NCBI RefSeq assembly: GCF_030866805.1
Contig: NZ_CP133019.1
Location: forward strand, 2,666,001-2,730,000
Length of the DNA stretch: 64,000 nucleotides
Direction: 5' to 3'
Origin: Microbacterium terrisoli
GTDB lineage: Bacteria; Actinomycetota; Actinomycetes; Actinomycetales; Microbacteriaceae
A program made the translations under genes and the position numbers. Under the pieces are notes generated by a model, which did not search any database, was not told where the DNA came from, and worked only from the letters and a program-made list of their open reading frames with translations. This document shows positions 9,451 through 17,619 of the stretch, piece by piece. Positions within the stretch are counted from its first letter, which is position 1. Each line of letters opens with the position of its first letter.

Positions 9451-10383
9451 TCACACGGGTTCGAGGACATCCGTCCGAATCCGATCCGGTCGGGAGTAGA
9501 CGTTCATCGACGCACCCCGCACAAATCCCACCAGCGTGAGCCCCGTCTTCTCCGCCATCTCCACGGCCAGCGACGACGGCGCCGACACGGCCGACAGCAT
9601 CGGAATCCCGGCCATCACCGCCTTCTGCACCAGCTCGAAGCTCGCCCGCCCCGACACCTGCAGCACGATGCCGGTCAGGGGCAGACGGCCGTTGAGCACC
9701 GCCCAGCCCACGACCTTGTCGACCGCATTGTGCCGGCCCACGTCTTCACGCACGACCAGCAGTTCACCCGTTGCCGCGTCGCACAGCGCCGCAGCATGCA
9801 GGCCGCCGGTCTTCTCGAACACCTCCTGCCGGTCGCGCAGTGCGCCCGGCAGCGCGGCCAGCAACGACGGCTCGACCTGCAGCGGATCACCCGACACGTC
9901 GAACGCCGATGTCGTGGCCACCTGCTCGATGGATGCCGCACCGCACACGCCGCAGGCGCTGGTCGTGTACGAGTGCCGCGCCCGCGCGGGGTCGGGCAGC
10001 GGTGTTCCCGGCGCCAGCGTGACATCAAGCACGTTGTAGGTGTTGCCGCCGTCGGCAGCCGACGCGCCGAGCGCGTAGATGCCCAGCGGAACGCCGCCGG
10101 TCCCGGTCTCGCGGATCGTTCCGCCGGTGCCGGGACCGCCGCAGTGGATCGCCGAGGCGAACTGATCGCTGCCGGTGATGACGCCCTCAGAGACCAGGAA
10201 TCCAGCGGCGAGCTCCACGTCGTGTCCGGGGGTGCGCATCGTGACCGTGAGCGGCGCACCGCCGACCCGGATCTCCAGCGGCTCTTCAGCCGCGAGTGTG
10301 TCGAAGCGTCGGACGAACTCGACGTCCTGACCGTCGGCCGCAGTGATGCGCACGACTTTCTGGCGGGTGGTGATCCTGCCCAC
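9451..10383 (-). CDS. fdhD: Formate dehydrogenase accessory sulfurtransferase FdhD
   Basis: FdhD passes sulfur from a cysteine desulfurase to the molybdenum cofactor, making the sulfido ligand that formate dehydrogenases need. The 310-residue product carries the conserved CGVC pair (C144 and C147) in TTSACGVCGAASIEQV, plus NAVDKVVGWAVLNGRLPL and SGRASFELVQKAVMAGIP, all typical. The start is a GTG with a strong GGGAGG five bases upstream. It is 129 bases upstream of the fdhF-like gene on the same strand, which fits co-expression. Confidence 0.95.
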   Translation of the reverse strand: MGRITTRQKVVRITAADGQDVEFVRRFDTLAAEEPLEIRVGGAPLTVTMRTPGHDVELAAGFLVSEGVITGSDQFASAIHCGGPGTGGTIRETGTGGVPLGIYALGASAADGGNTYNVLDVTLAPGTPLPDPARARHSYTTSACGVCGAASIEQVATTSAFDVSGDPLQVEPSLLAALPGALRDRQEVFEKTGGLHAAALCDAATGELLVVREDVGRHNAVDKVVGWAVLNGRLPLTGIVLQVSGRASFELVQKAVMAGIPMLSAVSAPSSLAVEMAEKTGLTLVGFVRGASMNVYSRPDRIRTDVLEPV

Positions 10384-10447
10384 TTCGACCTCCCGATTCG
10401 CAACGTTGCCTCTCTACGCTACTCGCGTTGCGGGGTGGAGGGGCCGG

Positions 10448-11344
10448 TCACACGCCCGGCGAGCGCACCGCGATCACGGCCCCGACGATCGGATCCGCCT
10501 CCGCGGGCAGACGCAGCACGAGTTCGTCGCCGTCGGCGGTCAGCACGCGGGCGATGACCCCGTCGCCGTCGGTGCGGGCGTCCACGATGCGCGCCTCCCA
10601 CCCGCTGCGCACCGGTTCGGGCCGGGCTCCGGCCAGCACGCGCACGAAGGCCGTGGCCGGGGCATCCCACACCTCGCGCGGCCGCCCCTGTTGGGTGATG
10701 CGACCGTCTTCGATCACCACGAGGCGGTCGGCGAGGGATGCCGCATCCCCCGCATCGTGCGTCGCCACCAGCGTCGTCGTCCCGGTCTGCGCCAGCTGGT
10801 CGTTCAGCACGGCGCGGATTCCGGCCGCCGTCTCCGGATCCAGCGAGGTCAGCGGCTCATCCAGCAGCAACAGCAGCGGGGAGGTGGCCAGGGCCCGCGC
10901 CAGCGCCACCCGCTGCTGCTGTCCGCCCGACAGCTGCGCCGGGCGCCTGTCCCCGGCTCCTGCCAGTCCGACGCGCTCCAGCCAGGCGTCGGCGTCCATC
11001 CGCGCCTGACGCCGGTGCACTCTGCGCGCGCGGGGGCCGAAAGCCACGTTCTCACGGGCCGACAGATGCGGGAACAGACGCGGCTCCTGCCCCAGCAGCA
11101 CGACTCCCCGCCGATGGGGCGGCACCGCGTGGCCGGCCGCGGCATCCAGCGTTCTGCCGTTCAGACCCACGTGGCCCTCCGTCAGCGGCGCGAAGCCGGC
11201 GATCGCGGCGAACAGCGTGGACTTGCCCGCCCCCGACGGTCCCATCACGGCCACGACGTCGCCGCGGGCCACCTGCAGCTGCACGTCGAGCAGGTAGCCG
11301 CCACGCGCCACGCGGACGGCGACATCGAGCCCTGTCGAGGTCAT
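10448..11344 (-). CDS. modC: Molybdate ABC transporter ATP-binding protein
   Basis: This 298-residue ATPase drives molybdate import. Walker A (GPSGAGKST), the signature LSGGQQQR, Walker B (LLLLDEP) and the switch His (VATHD) are all present. The last 60 or so residues form a short TOBE-like domain, often the molybdate-sensing part of ModC. Its ATG overlaps the modB stop (ATGA), which fixes the start; a longer reading upstream is out of frame with modB. fdhD follows after 64 bases. Confidence 0.93.
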   Translation of the reverse strand: MTSTGLDVAVRVARGGYLLDVQLQVARGDVVAVMGPSGAGKSTLFAAIAGFAPLTEGHVGLNGRTLDAAAGHAVPPHRRGVVLLGQEPRLFPHLSARENVAFGPRARRVHRRQARMDADAWLERVGLAGAGDRRPAQLSGGQQQRVALARALATSPLLLLLDEPLTSLDPETAAGIRAVLNDQLAQTGTTTLVATHDAGDAASLADRLVVIEDGRITQQGRPREVWDAPATAFVRVLAGARPEPVRSGWEARIVDARTDGDGVIARVLTADGDELVLRLPAEADPIVGAVIAVRSPGV

Positions 11345-12150
11345 CGCACGCCCTCCGCCGTCGGCGGCGCACCGGCCGGCCGCCACGCGCGCACCAGCAG
11401 CAGCACCGCCACGGCCGTCACCAGCAGCAGCAGCGACAGGGCCACTGCGGCGCCCTGGGTCACGCCCGCGCCGTTGAAGGCCGTGTAGATTGCCAGCGGC
11501 ATCGTCTGGGTGACCCCCGGCGCGTTGCCGGCGAACAGCGCCGTCGCGCCGAACTCTCCGATCGCACGGGCGAAGCACAGGATGACCCCCGAGAGCAGGC
11601 CGGGCCCCGCCAGGGGCAGGGTGACCCGCCACAGCGTCGTCCAGCGACCGGCGCCCAGGCCCGCCGCCGCCTGCTCATAGCCGACGCCCGATGTGCGCAG
11701 GGCACCCTCGAGGGCCAGAACCAGGAACGGCAATGCGACGAAGGTCTGCGCCAGCACCACCGCAGCCGTCGTGAACGGCACCTGCAGACCCGTGCCGCCC
11801 AACCACCCATTGCGTCCGAACAGGAACAGCAGTGCCAGCCCGCCCACCATGGGCGGGAGCACGAGCGGCACCGTCACGATCGCCCGCAGCACCGCCGCGG
11901 TGCGCGCCGAGGCCCGGGCGATGAACAGCGCGAGGGGGACGCCGAACACCAGGCACAGGGCCGTTGCCACAAGGCCCGTGATCAGCGAGAGGCGCAGAGC
12001 ATCCACCGCCGCAGGGGAGGTGATCTCGTCCCACAGCGACGACCACTCGACGCGGCCGACCAGGGCCGCCAGCGGCAGCACGAGGAAGGCCACCCCGATC
12101 AACGCCGGCACCATCAGCACCGGCGGTGCGTACCCCGCGCGACGGCTCAC
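11341..12150 (-). CDS. modB: Molybdate ABC transporter permease
   Basis: This 269-residue inner-membrane permease forms the molybdate channel with ModC. About six hydrophobic segments are visible, beginning VLMVPALIGVAFLVLPLAAL. The cytoplasmic coupling loop reads YEQAAAGLGAGRWTTLWRVT, matching the EAA motif, and TQTMPLAIYTAFNG is typical of ModB. The start is a GTG at 12150 that overlaps the modA stop (GTGA). Longer readings to 12486 would overlap modA almost completely and are rejected. Confidence 0.93.
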   Translation of the reverse strand: MSRRAGYAPPVLMVPALIGVAFLVLPLAALVGRVEWSSLWDEITSPAAVDALRLSLITGLVATALCLVFGVPLALFIARASARTAAVLRAIVTVPLVLPPMVGGLALLFLFGRNGWLGGTGLQVPFTTAAVVLAQTFVALPFLVLALEGALRTSGVGYEQAAAGLGAGRWTTLWRVTLPLAGPGLLSGVILCFARAIGEFGATALFAGNAPGVTQTMPLAIYTAFNGAGVTQGAAVALSLLLLVTAVAVLLLVRAWRPAGAPPTAEGVR

Positions 12151-12926
12151 GGCTTCTCGAAGCCGAACGAGGCGAGGATCGCCTGGCCCTGCGCGCCGGT
12201 GATGAACTCGACGAACGCGCGGGCCGCGGCGGTGTGCGGTGCATCCTTGAGCACGACGATCGGATAGGAGTTGACGACCTTGCCCGCCCCCTCGGGCACT
12301 ATCGCCTCCACCTGGTCGGTCGTCTCGGCATCGGTCTTGTAGACCAGGCCGGCGTCTGCCTCGCCGGTGCGCACCTTGGTGAGCACGGCTGTCACGTTCT
12401 GCTCTTCGCTTGCGGCGGTCACCGTCACCCCGGCGTTGTGCAGCAGCGTCTGCGAGGCGGCGCCGCACGGCACGGCGGGCGCGCACAGCACGACCTTCAG
12501 CTTCGGGTTCGCGAGGCCGGCCAGCGTGGTGACTCCGGCCGGGTTGCCTCGCGGGACGGCGATCACCAGAGTGTTGCGGGCGAAGACCACCGGGTCTGCG
12601 GCCAGGCCGGCATCGGTCACCTGCGCCATGTTCTTCTGGTCGGCCGAGGCGAAGACGTCGACTCTCGCGCCGCCCAGGATCTGCGTGGCCAGAGTGCTCG
12701 ACCCGTCGTAGCTCGCCGTGACGTGCACGCCGGGGTGCACGCTCTCGAACTCGCCGATGGCCTTGTCGAAGGAATCCTGCAGCGAGGCGGCGGCCGACAC
12801 GGACACATCACCGCTGATGCTCGTCACGGCACCCGCCGGCGACCCTGCCGAAGCCGCCCCGGAGCATCCGGTCAGCACGAGGGCGAGGGATGCCGCGGCC
12901 GCCGTCAGCAGGCACAGTCGGCGCAT
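12147..12926 (-). CDS. modA: Molybdate-binding lipoprotein
   Basis: This 259-residue substrate-binding protein of the molybdate importer has a lipoprotein signal ending LVLTGC, with Cys21 as the lipidation site. The mature part shows VSAAASLQDSFDKAIGEFE, TASYDGSSTLATQI, GARVDVFASADQKNM and ARNTLVIAVPRGNP, the usual ModA landmarks for binding an oxyanion. Gene order with modB and modC, four-base overlaps and the neighbouring Mop-domain regulator all support molybdate or tungstate as ligand. Confidence 0.95.
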   Translation of the reverse strand: MRRLCLLTAAAASLALVLTGCSGAASAGSPAGAVTSISGDVSVSAAASLQDSFDKAIGEFESVHPGVHVTASYDGSSTLATQILGGARVDVFASADQKNMAQVTDAGLAADPVVFARNTLVIAVPRGNPAGVTTLAGLANPKLKVVLCAPAVPCGAASQTLLHNAGVTVTAASEEQNVTAVLTKVRTGEADAGLVYKTDAETTDQVEAIVPEGAGKVVNSYPIVVLKDAPHTAAARAFVEFITGAQGQAILASFGFEKP

Positions 12927-12948
12927 GTGGGTCCTTTCGCCGGTGGCC

Positions 12949-13344
12949 TCAGCCGCGCGGAGTCTCGACGATGACGGTGGTGGACTTGACCACGGCGACC
13001 GCCAGCGACCCGACTTCCAGGCCCAGGTCGCGCACTGCTTCGGCCGACATGAGCGAGACCACGCGGTGCGGCCCGGCCTGGATGTCGACCTGGGCCATCA
13101 CGCCGTCGGCGATGACGTTGGTGACCAGGCCTGTGAACCGATTGCGGGCGCTGGAGAGCACGTCGGTCGGATCGTGGTCGGCACCGGCGAGTTCGACCGC
13201 ACGCCGCGCCAGGGCATCGCCCGGGATCTCGGCCGGACTGGCCTCGGTGACCGGCAGCGTGCCGTGATCGATCCAGCGTCGGACGGTGTCATCGCTGACC
13301 CCGAGCAACCGCGCAGCCTGTGCGATCTTGTAGCTTGCGGTCAT
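12949..13344 (-). CDS. HTH and Mop/TOBE molybdate-binding protein, ModE-like
   Basis: This 131-residue protein joins a MerR/excisionase-type helix-turn-helix (residues 5-32, KIAQAARLLGVSDDTVRRWI) to a single Mop/TOBE domain (about residues 64-131, with SARNRFTGLVTNVIADGVMA and VKSTTVIVE). Mop domains bind molybdate or tungstate. It lies 22 bases upstream of modA on the same strand, so it is the first gene of a modE-like-modABC operon and a candidate molybdate-responsive regulator. Classical ModE has a winged helix and two Mop copies, so this is a different architecture. Repression of mod genes is inferred. Confidence 0.85.
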   Translation of the reverse strand: MTASYKIAQAARLLGVSDDTVRRWIDHGTLPVTEASPAEIPGDALARRAVELAGADHDPTDVLSSARNRFTGLVTNVIADGVMAQVDIQAGPHRVVSLMSAEAVRDLGLEVGSLAVAVVKSTTVIVETPRG

Positions 13345-13477
13345 GTGGTCAGACTATCACCGCATCTGCGGATGCACTTCGGTCATTCCCTCCGCATCCA
13401 CGTCATGCCCGCGCACCGCGGCAGACCGAGCGGCCGCAGCCCGACCCGATCGCATCGGGCATGGCTACGCTGAAACC

Positions 13478-14623
13478 ATGTCCCTACCTCCGCTGGTCGA
13501 ACCGGTCGCCGCGCTCGGCGACGCCGAGAATCTGCGCACCGCCCGGCACCAACGATTGGCCGGCCTGGGCACCGAAGGCCAGCGCCGCATCGCCGCGGCG
13601 CGCGTGGCCGTGATCGGTGCCGGCGGGCTGGGCTCCCCCGCTGTGCTCGCCCTCGCCGCCGCCGGCATCGGCGACCTGGTGATCTTCGACGACGACGACG
13701 TCGACCTGTCGAACCTGCAGCGCCAGATCATGCACCGCCGGCAGGACGTGGGCGCGCCGAAGGTCGACAGCGCCGTGCGCGTGGCATCCGAGCTGTCGAT
13801 GACCCGCGTGCACCCCAAGCGCGTGCGCCTGACCCCGCAGAACGCGGCCGACCTGCTCACCGGCGCCGACCTCGTGCTCGACGGCACCGACGCGTTCGAC
13901 AGTCGTGAGATCGTGGCGGCGGCGTGCGAGAAGCTCGGCGTGCCGCTGGTGTGGGGCACCGTGCAGGAGTTCGCAGGCCAGGTCACCGTCTTCTGGTCCG
14001 AGCCGCCCGCGGGCCACGCGGCGGTGCGTCTGCACGATCTCTATCCGGCCGGCAGCGAAGCCCCCGCCTGCTCGGCGGTCGGAGTGCTCGGCCCACTGTG
14101 CATGCAGGTCGGAGCGCTCATGGCCTCCGAGGCGATCAAGCTGATCACGGGCATCGGGCGCCCGCTGCTCGGCCGCGTCGCGCTGCTGGACGCGCTGGCC
14201 GGCACCCAGCGTGAAGTGCCGCTGCGGGCCTCGCAGGCGACGGATGCCGCGCCTGACCGCGACGCGATCGCCGAGGTCGACGAACCCGGCGATGCGATCG
14301 TGCTCGACGTGCGCGAGGCAGACGAGGTGGCCCGCGACGCACTGCCGGGGATCGTGCACGTACCGCTGAAGATCGCGGTGACCGAAGCCGACGAGCTGGT
14401 GGACACGTTCGACGGCCGCCCGGTCGTGGTGGTGTGCCAGGTGGGCGCACGTGCCCGGGTGGCAGCGGCCGCCCTGCGCGAGGCCGGCGCCGAGGTCACC
14501 GTGCTGCGCGGCGGGATGGACGGATGGGCCCGGCGCCACTCTGCCGATCCCGGGGCCGACGCGCACGCGGCAGACGGGCGCAGCGCAGACACGCAGCGCC
14601 AGAGACAGGAGCAGCACGCATGA
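13478..14623 (+). CDS. moeB: Molybdopterin synthase adenylyltransferase with rhodanese domain
   Basis: A 381-residue fusion of an E1-like adenylyltransferase (residues 1-250) and a rhodanese domain (about 270-370), the MoeZ/MoeBR layout. The N-part has the nucleotide loop GAGGLGS, DDDDVDLSNLQRQI and VLDGTDAFDSR. It adenylates the C-terminal Gly-Gly of MoaD. The rhodanese loop CQVGARAR supplies the sulfur-carrying cysteine. The zinc-binding CxxC pairs of E. coli MoeB are not seen, only a lone APAC. ATG 13478 is used because it begins the conserved N-terminus; its stop overlaps moeA (ATGA). Divergent from the modE-like gene across 133 bases. Confidence 0.9.
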   Translation: MSLPPLVEPVAALGDAENLRTARHQRLAGLGTEGQRRIAAARVAVIGAGGLGSPAVLALAAAGIGDLVIFDDDDVDLSNLQRQIMHRRQDVGAPKVDSAVRVASELSMTRVHPKRVRLTPQNAADLLTGADLVLDGTDAFDSREIVAAACEKLGVPLVWGTVQEFAGQVTVFWSEPPAGHAAVRLHDLYPAGSEAPACSAVGVLGPLCMQVGALMASEAIKLITGIGRPLLGRVALLDALAGTQREVPLRASQATDAAPDRDAIAEVDEPGDAIVLDVREADEVARDALPGIVHVPLKIAVTEADELVDTFDGRPVVVVCQVGARARVAAAALREAGAEVTVLRGGMDGWARRHSADPGADAHAADGRSADTQRQRQEQHA

Positions 14624-15816
14624 TCACCGTCGAAGAGCACCTCGCGCAGATCCTCGCGGCAGTACGTCCCCTCGAGACGGCGAGGGTGCCGCTGGCCGAC
14701 GCGCTCGGACGCGTGCTGAGCGAGAGCGTGCGCTCGGCGGTGGACCTGCCACTGTTCGACAACTCCGCCATGGACGGATTCGCCGTCCGCTTCGCCGATG
14801 TCCAGACGGCCGGCGCCGACGCGCCGGTCGCGCTGCGGGTCGTGGCCGATCTTCCCGCCGGCACCGCCGACGACCCGGCGCTGAAGCCCGGCGAGGCGGC
14901 GCGCATCATGACCGGGGCGCCGGTGCCCGCCGATGCCGACACGATCGTCCCCTTCGAAGACACCGCCGGCGGCCTTTCCGATTCGCTGACGGTCGCCGAG
15001 GTGCGCGTGGCGCCGCACGCGCGCGGTGCCCACATCCGCCCGCAGGCCGAGGAGCACCGCGTGGGCGATGTGATCCTCGAGGCGGGCGAGATGCTCGGCG
15101 CACGGCAGCTGGCCGCGGCGGCTGCGGCCGGCGTCTACGAGGTCACGGTGTCGCGGATGCCGCGGGTGGCCGTCGTCTCGACCGGTGACGAGCTGGCAGC
15201 CCCCGGCGAACCGCTGCGCCGTGGCCAGATCCCCGAGTCCAACAGCACGCTGCTGGAGGGGCTGTGCCGCGAGAACGGCGCCCAGGTGGTGCTGCGCTCG
15301 CGGGTCGACGACGCCGGCGATTCTCTGCGTCAGGTGCTGAAGGATGCCACGGCAATGGGTGCCGACGTCGTGATCACCTCGGGCGGGGTCAGCGCCGGCG
15401 CCTACGAAGTGGTCCGCAATGTGATGCCGATGTCGTTCGAGCAGGTGGCGATGCAGCCGGGCAAGCCGCAGGGCTTCGGCGACGGTACGCCGCTGCTGTT
15501 CGGCCTGCCGGGCAACCCGGTCAGCGTCGCGGTGTCGTTCGAGGTGTTCGTGCGCCCCGCGCTGCTGGCGATGCAGGGTGCGCGAGGGCAGGACCGGCTC
15601 GTGCTGCCGATGCGCGTGACCGAGGCGTGGCGCACGCCGGCGGGACGCCGACAGTACCGGCCCGTCGTCATCGACCGCGAGGGAGTGCGTCCGGCCTCCT
15701 CGGGCGGATCGCACCTGGCGGCGAGCCTCGGCCGCGCCCAGGCCTATGCCATCGTCCCCACCGACGTCGACAGCGTCGCAGTCGGCGATGTCGTGGATGT
15801 CATGCTGGTGCCATGA
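14620..15816 (+). CDS. moeA: Molybdopterin molybdenumtransferase
   Basis: MoeA inserts molybdate into adenylated molybdopterin. The 398-residue protein shows NSAMDGFAVR, ARIMTGAPVPADADTIVPFE, VVSTGDEL, ITSGGVSAGAYE, QPGKPQGFG and FGLPGNPVSVAVSFE, which cover the family's active-site and dimer motifs. The length matches the usual 390-410. It overlaps moeB and moaC by four bases each, so translation of the cofactor genes is probably coupled. Confidence 0.96.
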   Translation: MITVEEHLAQILAAVRPLETARVPLADALGRVLSESVRSAVDLPLFDNSAMDGFAVRFADVQTAGADAPVALRVVADLPAGTADDPALKPGEAARIMTGAPVPADADTIVPFEDTAGGLSDSLTVAEVRVAPHARGAHIRPQAEEHRVGDVILEAGEMLGARQLAAAAAAGVYEVTVSRMPRVAVVSTGDELAAPGEPLRRGQIPESNSTLLEGLCRENGAQVVLRSRVDDAGDSLRQVLKDATAMGADVVITSGGVSAGAYEVVRNVMPMSFEQVAMQPGKPQGFGDGTPLLFGLPGNPVSVAVSFEVFVRPALLAMQGARGQDRLVLPMRVTEAWRTPAGRRQYRPVVIDREGVRPASSGGSHLAASLGRAQAYAIVPTDVDSVAVGDVVDVMLVP

Positions 15817-16298
15817 GTTTCACCCACTTGGATGCCGCGGGCCACGCCCGCATGGTCGACGTCACCGAGAAGCAGCCGACCGTGCGCTCGGCCACCGCGC
15901 GGGGATTCGTGCACTGCGCACCCGAGGTCGTCGCCGCCCTGCGCGACGGCACCGTCCCCAAGGGTGACGTGCTGGCCGTCGCGCGCGTGGCCGGCATCGC
16001 CGGTGCCAAGCGCACCGCCGAGCTGCTGCCGCTCGCGCACGTGATCGGCGTGCACGGGGCGACCGTCGATCTGCAGATCGTCGACGACGGCGTCGAGATC
16101 GAAGCCACCGTGCGCACCGCCGACCGCACCGGAGTGGAGATGGAGGCGCTGACCGCGGTCTCGGTCACCGCCCTCGCCGTGGTCGACATGGTCAAGGGCA
16201 TGGACAAGAGCACGTTCTTCGGCCACATCCGCCTCATCGCCAAGACCGGCGGCAAGTCGGGCTCGTGGCACCGCGCGAACGAGCGCGACGCGCGATGA
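15813..16298 (+). CDS. moaC: Cyclic pyranopterin monophosphate synthase
   Basis: MoaC converts the MoaA product into cyclic pyranopterin monophosphate, the first stable intermediate of molybdopterin synthesis. The 161-residue protein has MVDVTEK, KGDVLAVARVAGIAGAKRT, LPLAHVIGV and MEALTAVSVTALAVVDMVKG, followed by MDKS, all conserved. It overlaps moeA and mobA by four bases (ATGA). The partner radical-SAM gene moaA is not found in this window and must be elsewhere. Confidence 0.97.
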   Translation: MSFTHLDAAGHARMVDVTEKQPTVRSATARGFVHCAPEVVAALRDGTVPKGDVLAVARVAGIAGAKRTAELLPLAHVIGVHGATVDLQIVDDGVEIEATVRTADRTGVEMEALTAVSVTALAVVDMVKGMDKSTFFGHIRLIAKTGGKSGSWHRANERDAR

Positions 16299-17032
16299 GT
16301 CGCGGCGGCGGCAGCTCGACGGCAGACATGACCCGCGGCACGCTCGCTGCGATCCTGCTCGCCGGCGGGCGGGCCTCGCGCATGGGCGGCGTCGACAAGC
16401 CCGGCCTGAGCATCGACGGCGTCAGCCTGCGCGACCGTGCGATCACGGCGGTGCGCGCCGTCGGCGCCGACCCGATCACTGTGGTCGGTCCCCCGCCGGC
16501 TCAGCCCGGCTCCGCCCAGCCCGGCTCCGCCCGGCCCGGCCCCGCCCAGGCCGCGCCTGCCCAGCCCGACTCCGCTCAGGCCGTGCGATGGCTGCGCGAG
16601 GATCCTCCGTTCACGGGCCCTGCCGCCGCAATCGTGGCGGCCCTCGCGACGTCGCAGAGCCACGGCGCCACCGACACTGACAGCGACACAGACTCCGACC
16701 CCGACCCCGAGTGGACGCTCGTCCTGGCATGCGACCTCCCCCGTGTCGACGTCGCCGTCCAGCAGCTCATGGCCGACATCCTGCTCCTGCCCTCCGACAC
16801 CGACGGGGCATGCCTGGCAGACGCGTCCAGCCGCCCGCAATGGCTCACCGGGCTCTACCGCACCCGCGCGCTGCGGCGGGCCGCGGCATCCCTTCCCGAC
16901 GCCGGCCGCGACCGGTCGATGCGTGCGCTGCTGGCCGACCTCGCCATCGCCGCCCTCCCCGACCGCGCCGGCGGAGCCGACGACATCGACACGTGGGAGG
17001 ATTACGAGAGATTCACGAAGGAGACCCCATGA
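16295..17032 (+). CDS. mobA: Molybdenum cofactor guanylyltransferase-like NTP transferase
   Basis: This 245-residue nucleotidyltransferase carries the MobA start motif ILLAGGRASRMGGVDK and the metal-binding VLACDLPR, and would attach GMP to molybdopterin to give the cofactor used by NarG and FdhF. Two low-complexity inserts are odd: a Pro/Ala/Gly/Ser run from about 16497 to 16580, built from near-repeats of a QPGSA unit, and an acidic Thr/Asp/Ser run at about 16670-16710. Both lie between conserved strands and are likely surface loops. Overlaps moaC and the next gene by four bases. It could act on another cofactor, but context favours MGD. Confidence 0.82.
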   Translation: MSRGGGSSTADMTRGTLAAILLAGGRASRMGGVDKPGLSIDGVSLRDRAITAVRAVGADPITVVGPPPAQPGSAQPGSARPGPAQAAPAQPDSAQAVRWLREDPPFTGPAAAIVAALATSQSHGATDTDSDTDSDPDPEWTLVLACDLPRVDVAVQQLMADILLLPSDTDGACLADASSRPQWLTGLYRTRALRRAAASLPDAGRDRSMRALLADLAIAALPDRAGGADDIDTWEDYERFTKETP

Positions 17033-17316
17033 GCGAGCACCTGCCCCCCGAAGCCCTGGACCGCTGGGCAGACGCCCTGCGCGAGCACTTCGGTCTGAGC
17101 GAGCAGGATGTCCCGATCGGACTGATCCTGAATCTGGCCAAGGATGTCGCGAACGGCGTGGCACGTCCGGCCGCGCCGTTCAGCGCCTTCGTGGCGGGCC
17201 TGGTCGCCGGTCGCGCCGGCGGATCTCCCGAACAGGTGCGCGAGGCCGTGGCTGCGGTATCCCAGCTCGCTTCGACCTATGACGCGTCGGCGGCAGGTTC
17301 CGGGGAGTCGCAGTGA
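17029..17316 (+). CDS. Small DUF6457-type protein in Moco operon
   Basis: A 95-residue, mostly helical soluble protein with no signal peptide or cysteines. Its core (LDRWADALREHFGLSEQDVP, ILNLAKDVANGVARPAAPFS) looks like the small family I recall as DUF6457, often found next to mobA in actinobacteria. Function is unknown. It overlaps mobA by ATGA and moaD by GTGA, so it is translated as part of the cofactor operon; a role as a helper of MobA or MoaD is only suggested by this position. The family name is from memory. Confidence 0.75.
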   Translation: MSEHLPPEALDRWADALREHFGLSEQDVPIGLILNLAKDVANGVARPAAPFSAFVAGLVAGRAGGSPEQVREAVAAVSQLASTYDASAAGSGESQ

Positions 17317-17546
17317 CCCTCGTACGCCTGTTCGCAGCGGCCGAGGAGGCCGCCGGCGCCCCCGAGCTGCGCGTCGACGCCGCCGATCTGGCGGCGCTGC
17401 GGGCGACCCTGACCACCGATCACCCGGCGCTGGCGGCAATCCTGCCCCGCTGCTCGGTGCTGGTGGACGGTGCCCGCACCGACGACGACCAGCCGCTGAC
17501 CGACGACGCTGTCGTCGACGTGCTGCCGCCCTTCGCAGGCGGCTGA
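17313..17546 (+). CDS. moaD: Molybdopterin synthase sulfur carrier subunit
   Basis: A 77-residue ubiquitin-like sulfur carrier. It begins TLVRLFAAAEEAAGAPE and ends LPPFAGG; the terminal Gly-Gly is the residue pair that MoeB adenylates and that carries the thiocarboxylate to MoaE. It uses a GTG start that overlaps the previous stop (GTGA). It is the last gene of the plus-strand cofactor operon and converges on moaE, its enzymatic partner. Confidence 0.93.
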   Translation: MTLVRLFAAAEEAAGAPELRVDAADLAALRATLTTDHPALAAILPRCSVLVDGARTDDDQPLTDDAVVDVLPPFAGG

Positions 17547-17598
17547 ACCACAGCACAGGCGGCTGAGTCACATCACCGGCGCTGAACCACATCACCGG
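17540..17598. repeat. Three tandem ~20-bp near-repeats at the moaD/moaE junction
   Basis: Units begin at 17540, 17560 and 17580 with the pattern CGGCTGAACCACAGCACAGG, then CGGCTGAGTCACATCACCGG, then the same with one base lost. The first contains the moaD stop codon, and each unit repeats a TGA in the same context. They fill the space between the convergent moaD and moaE genes, where a terminator would be expected; no clean hairpin was seen here. Confidence 0.8.
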
Positions 17599-17619
17599 CG
17601 CTGCTCGGAGACGGCTGCG

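Noticed and set aside
6652..10557. A 1,301-codon open frame on the plus strand
   Set aside because: It is antisense to the OFA transporter, fdhF-like and fdhD genes, its product is Arg/His-rich low complexity with no family features, and such frames are expected in high-GC DNA.
13345..13477. Moco riboswitch in the modE-moeB intergenic region
   Set aside because: The space is only 133 bases and I could not find the multi-stem layout of that riboswitch.
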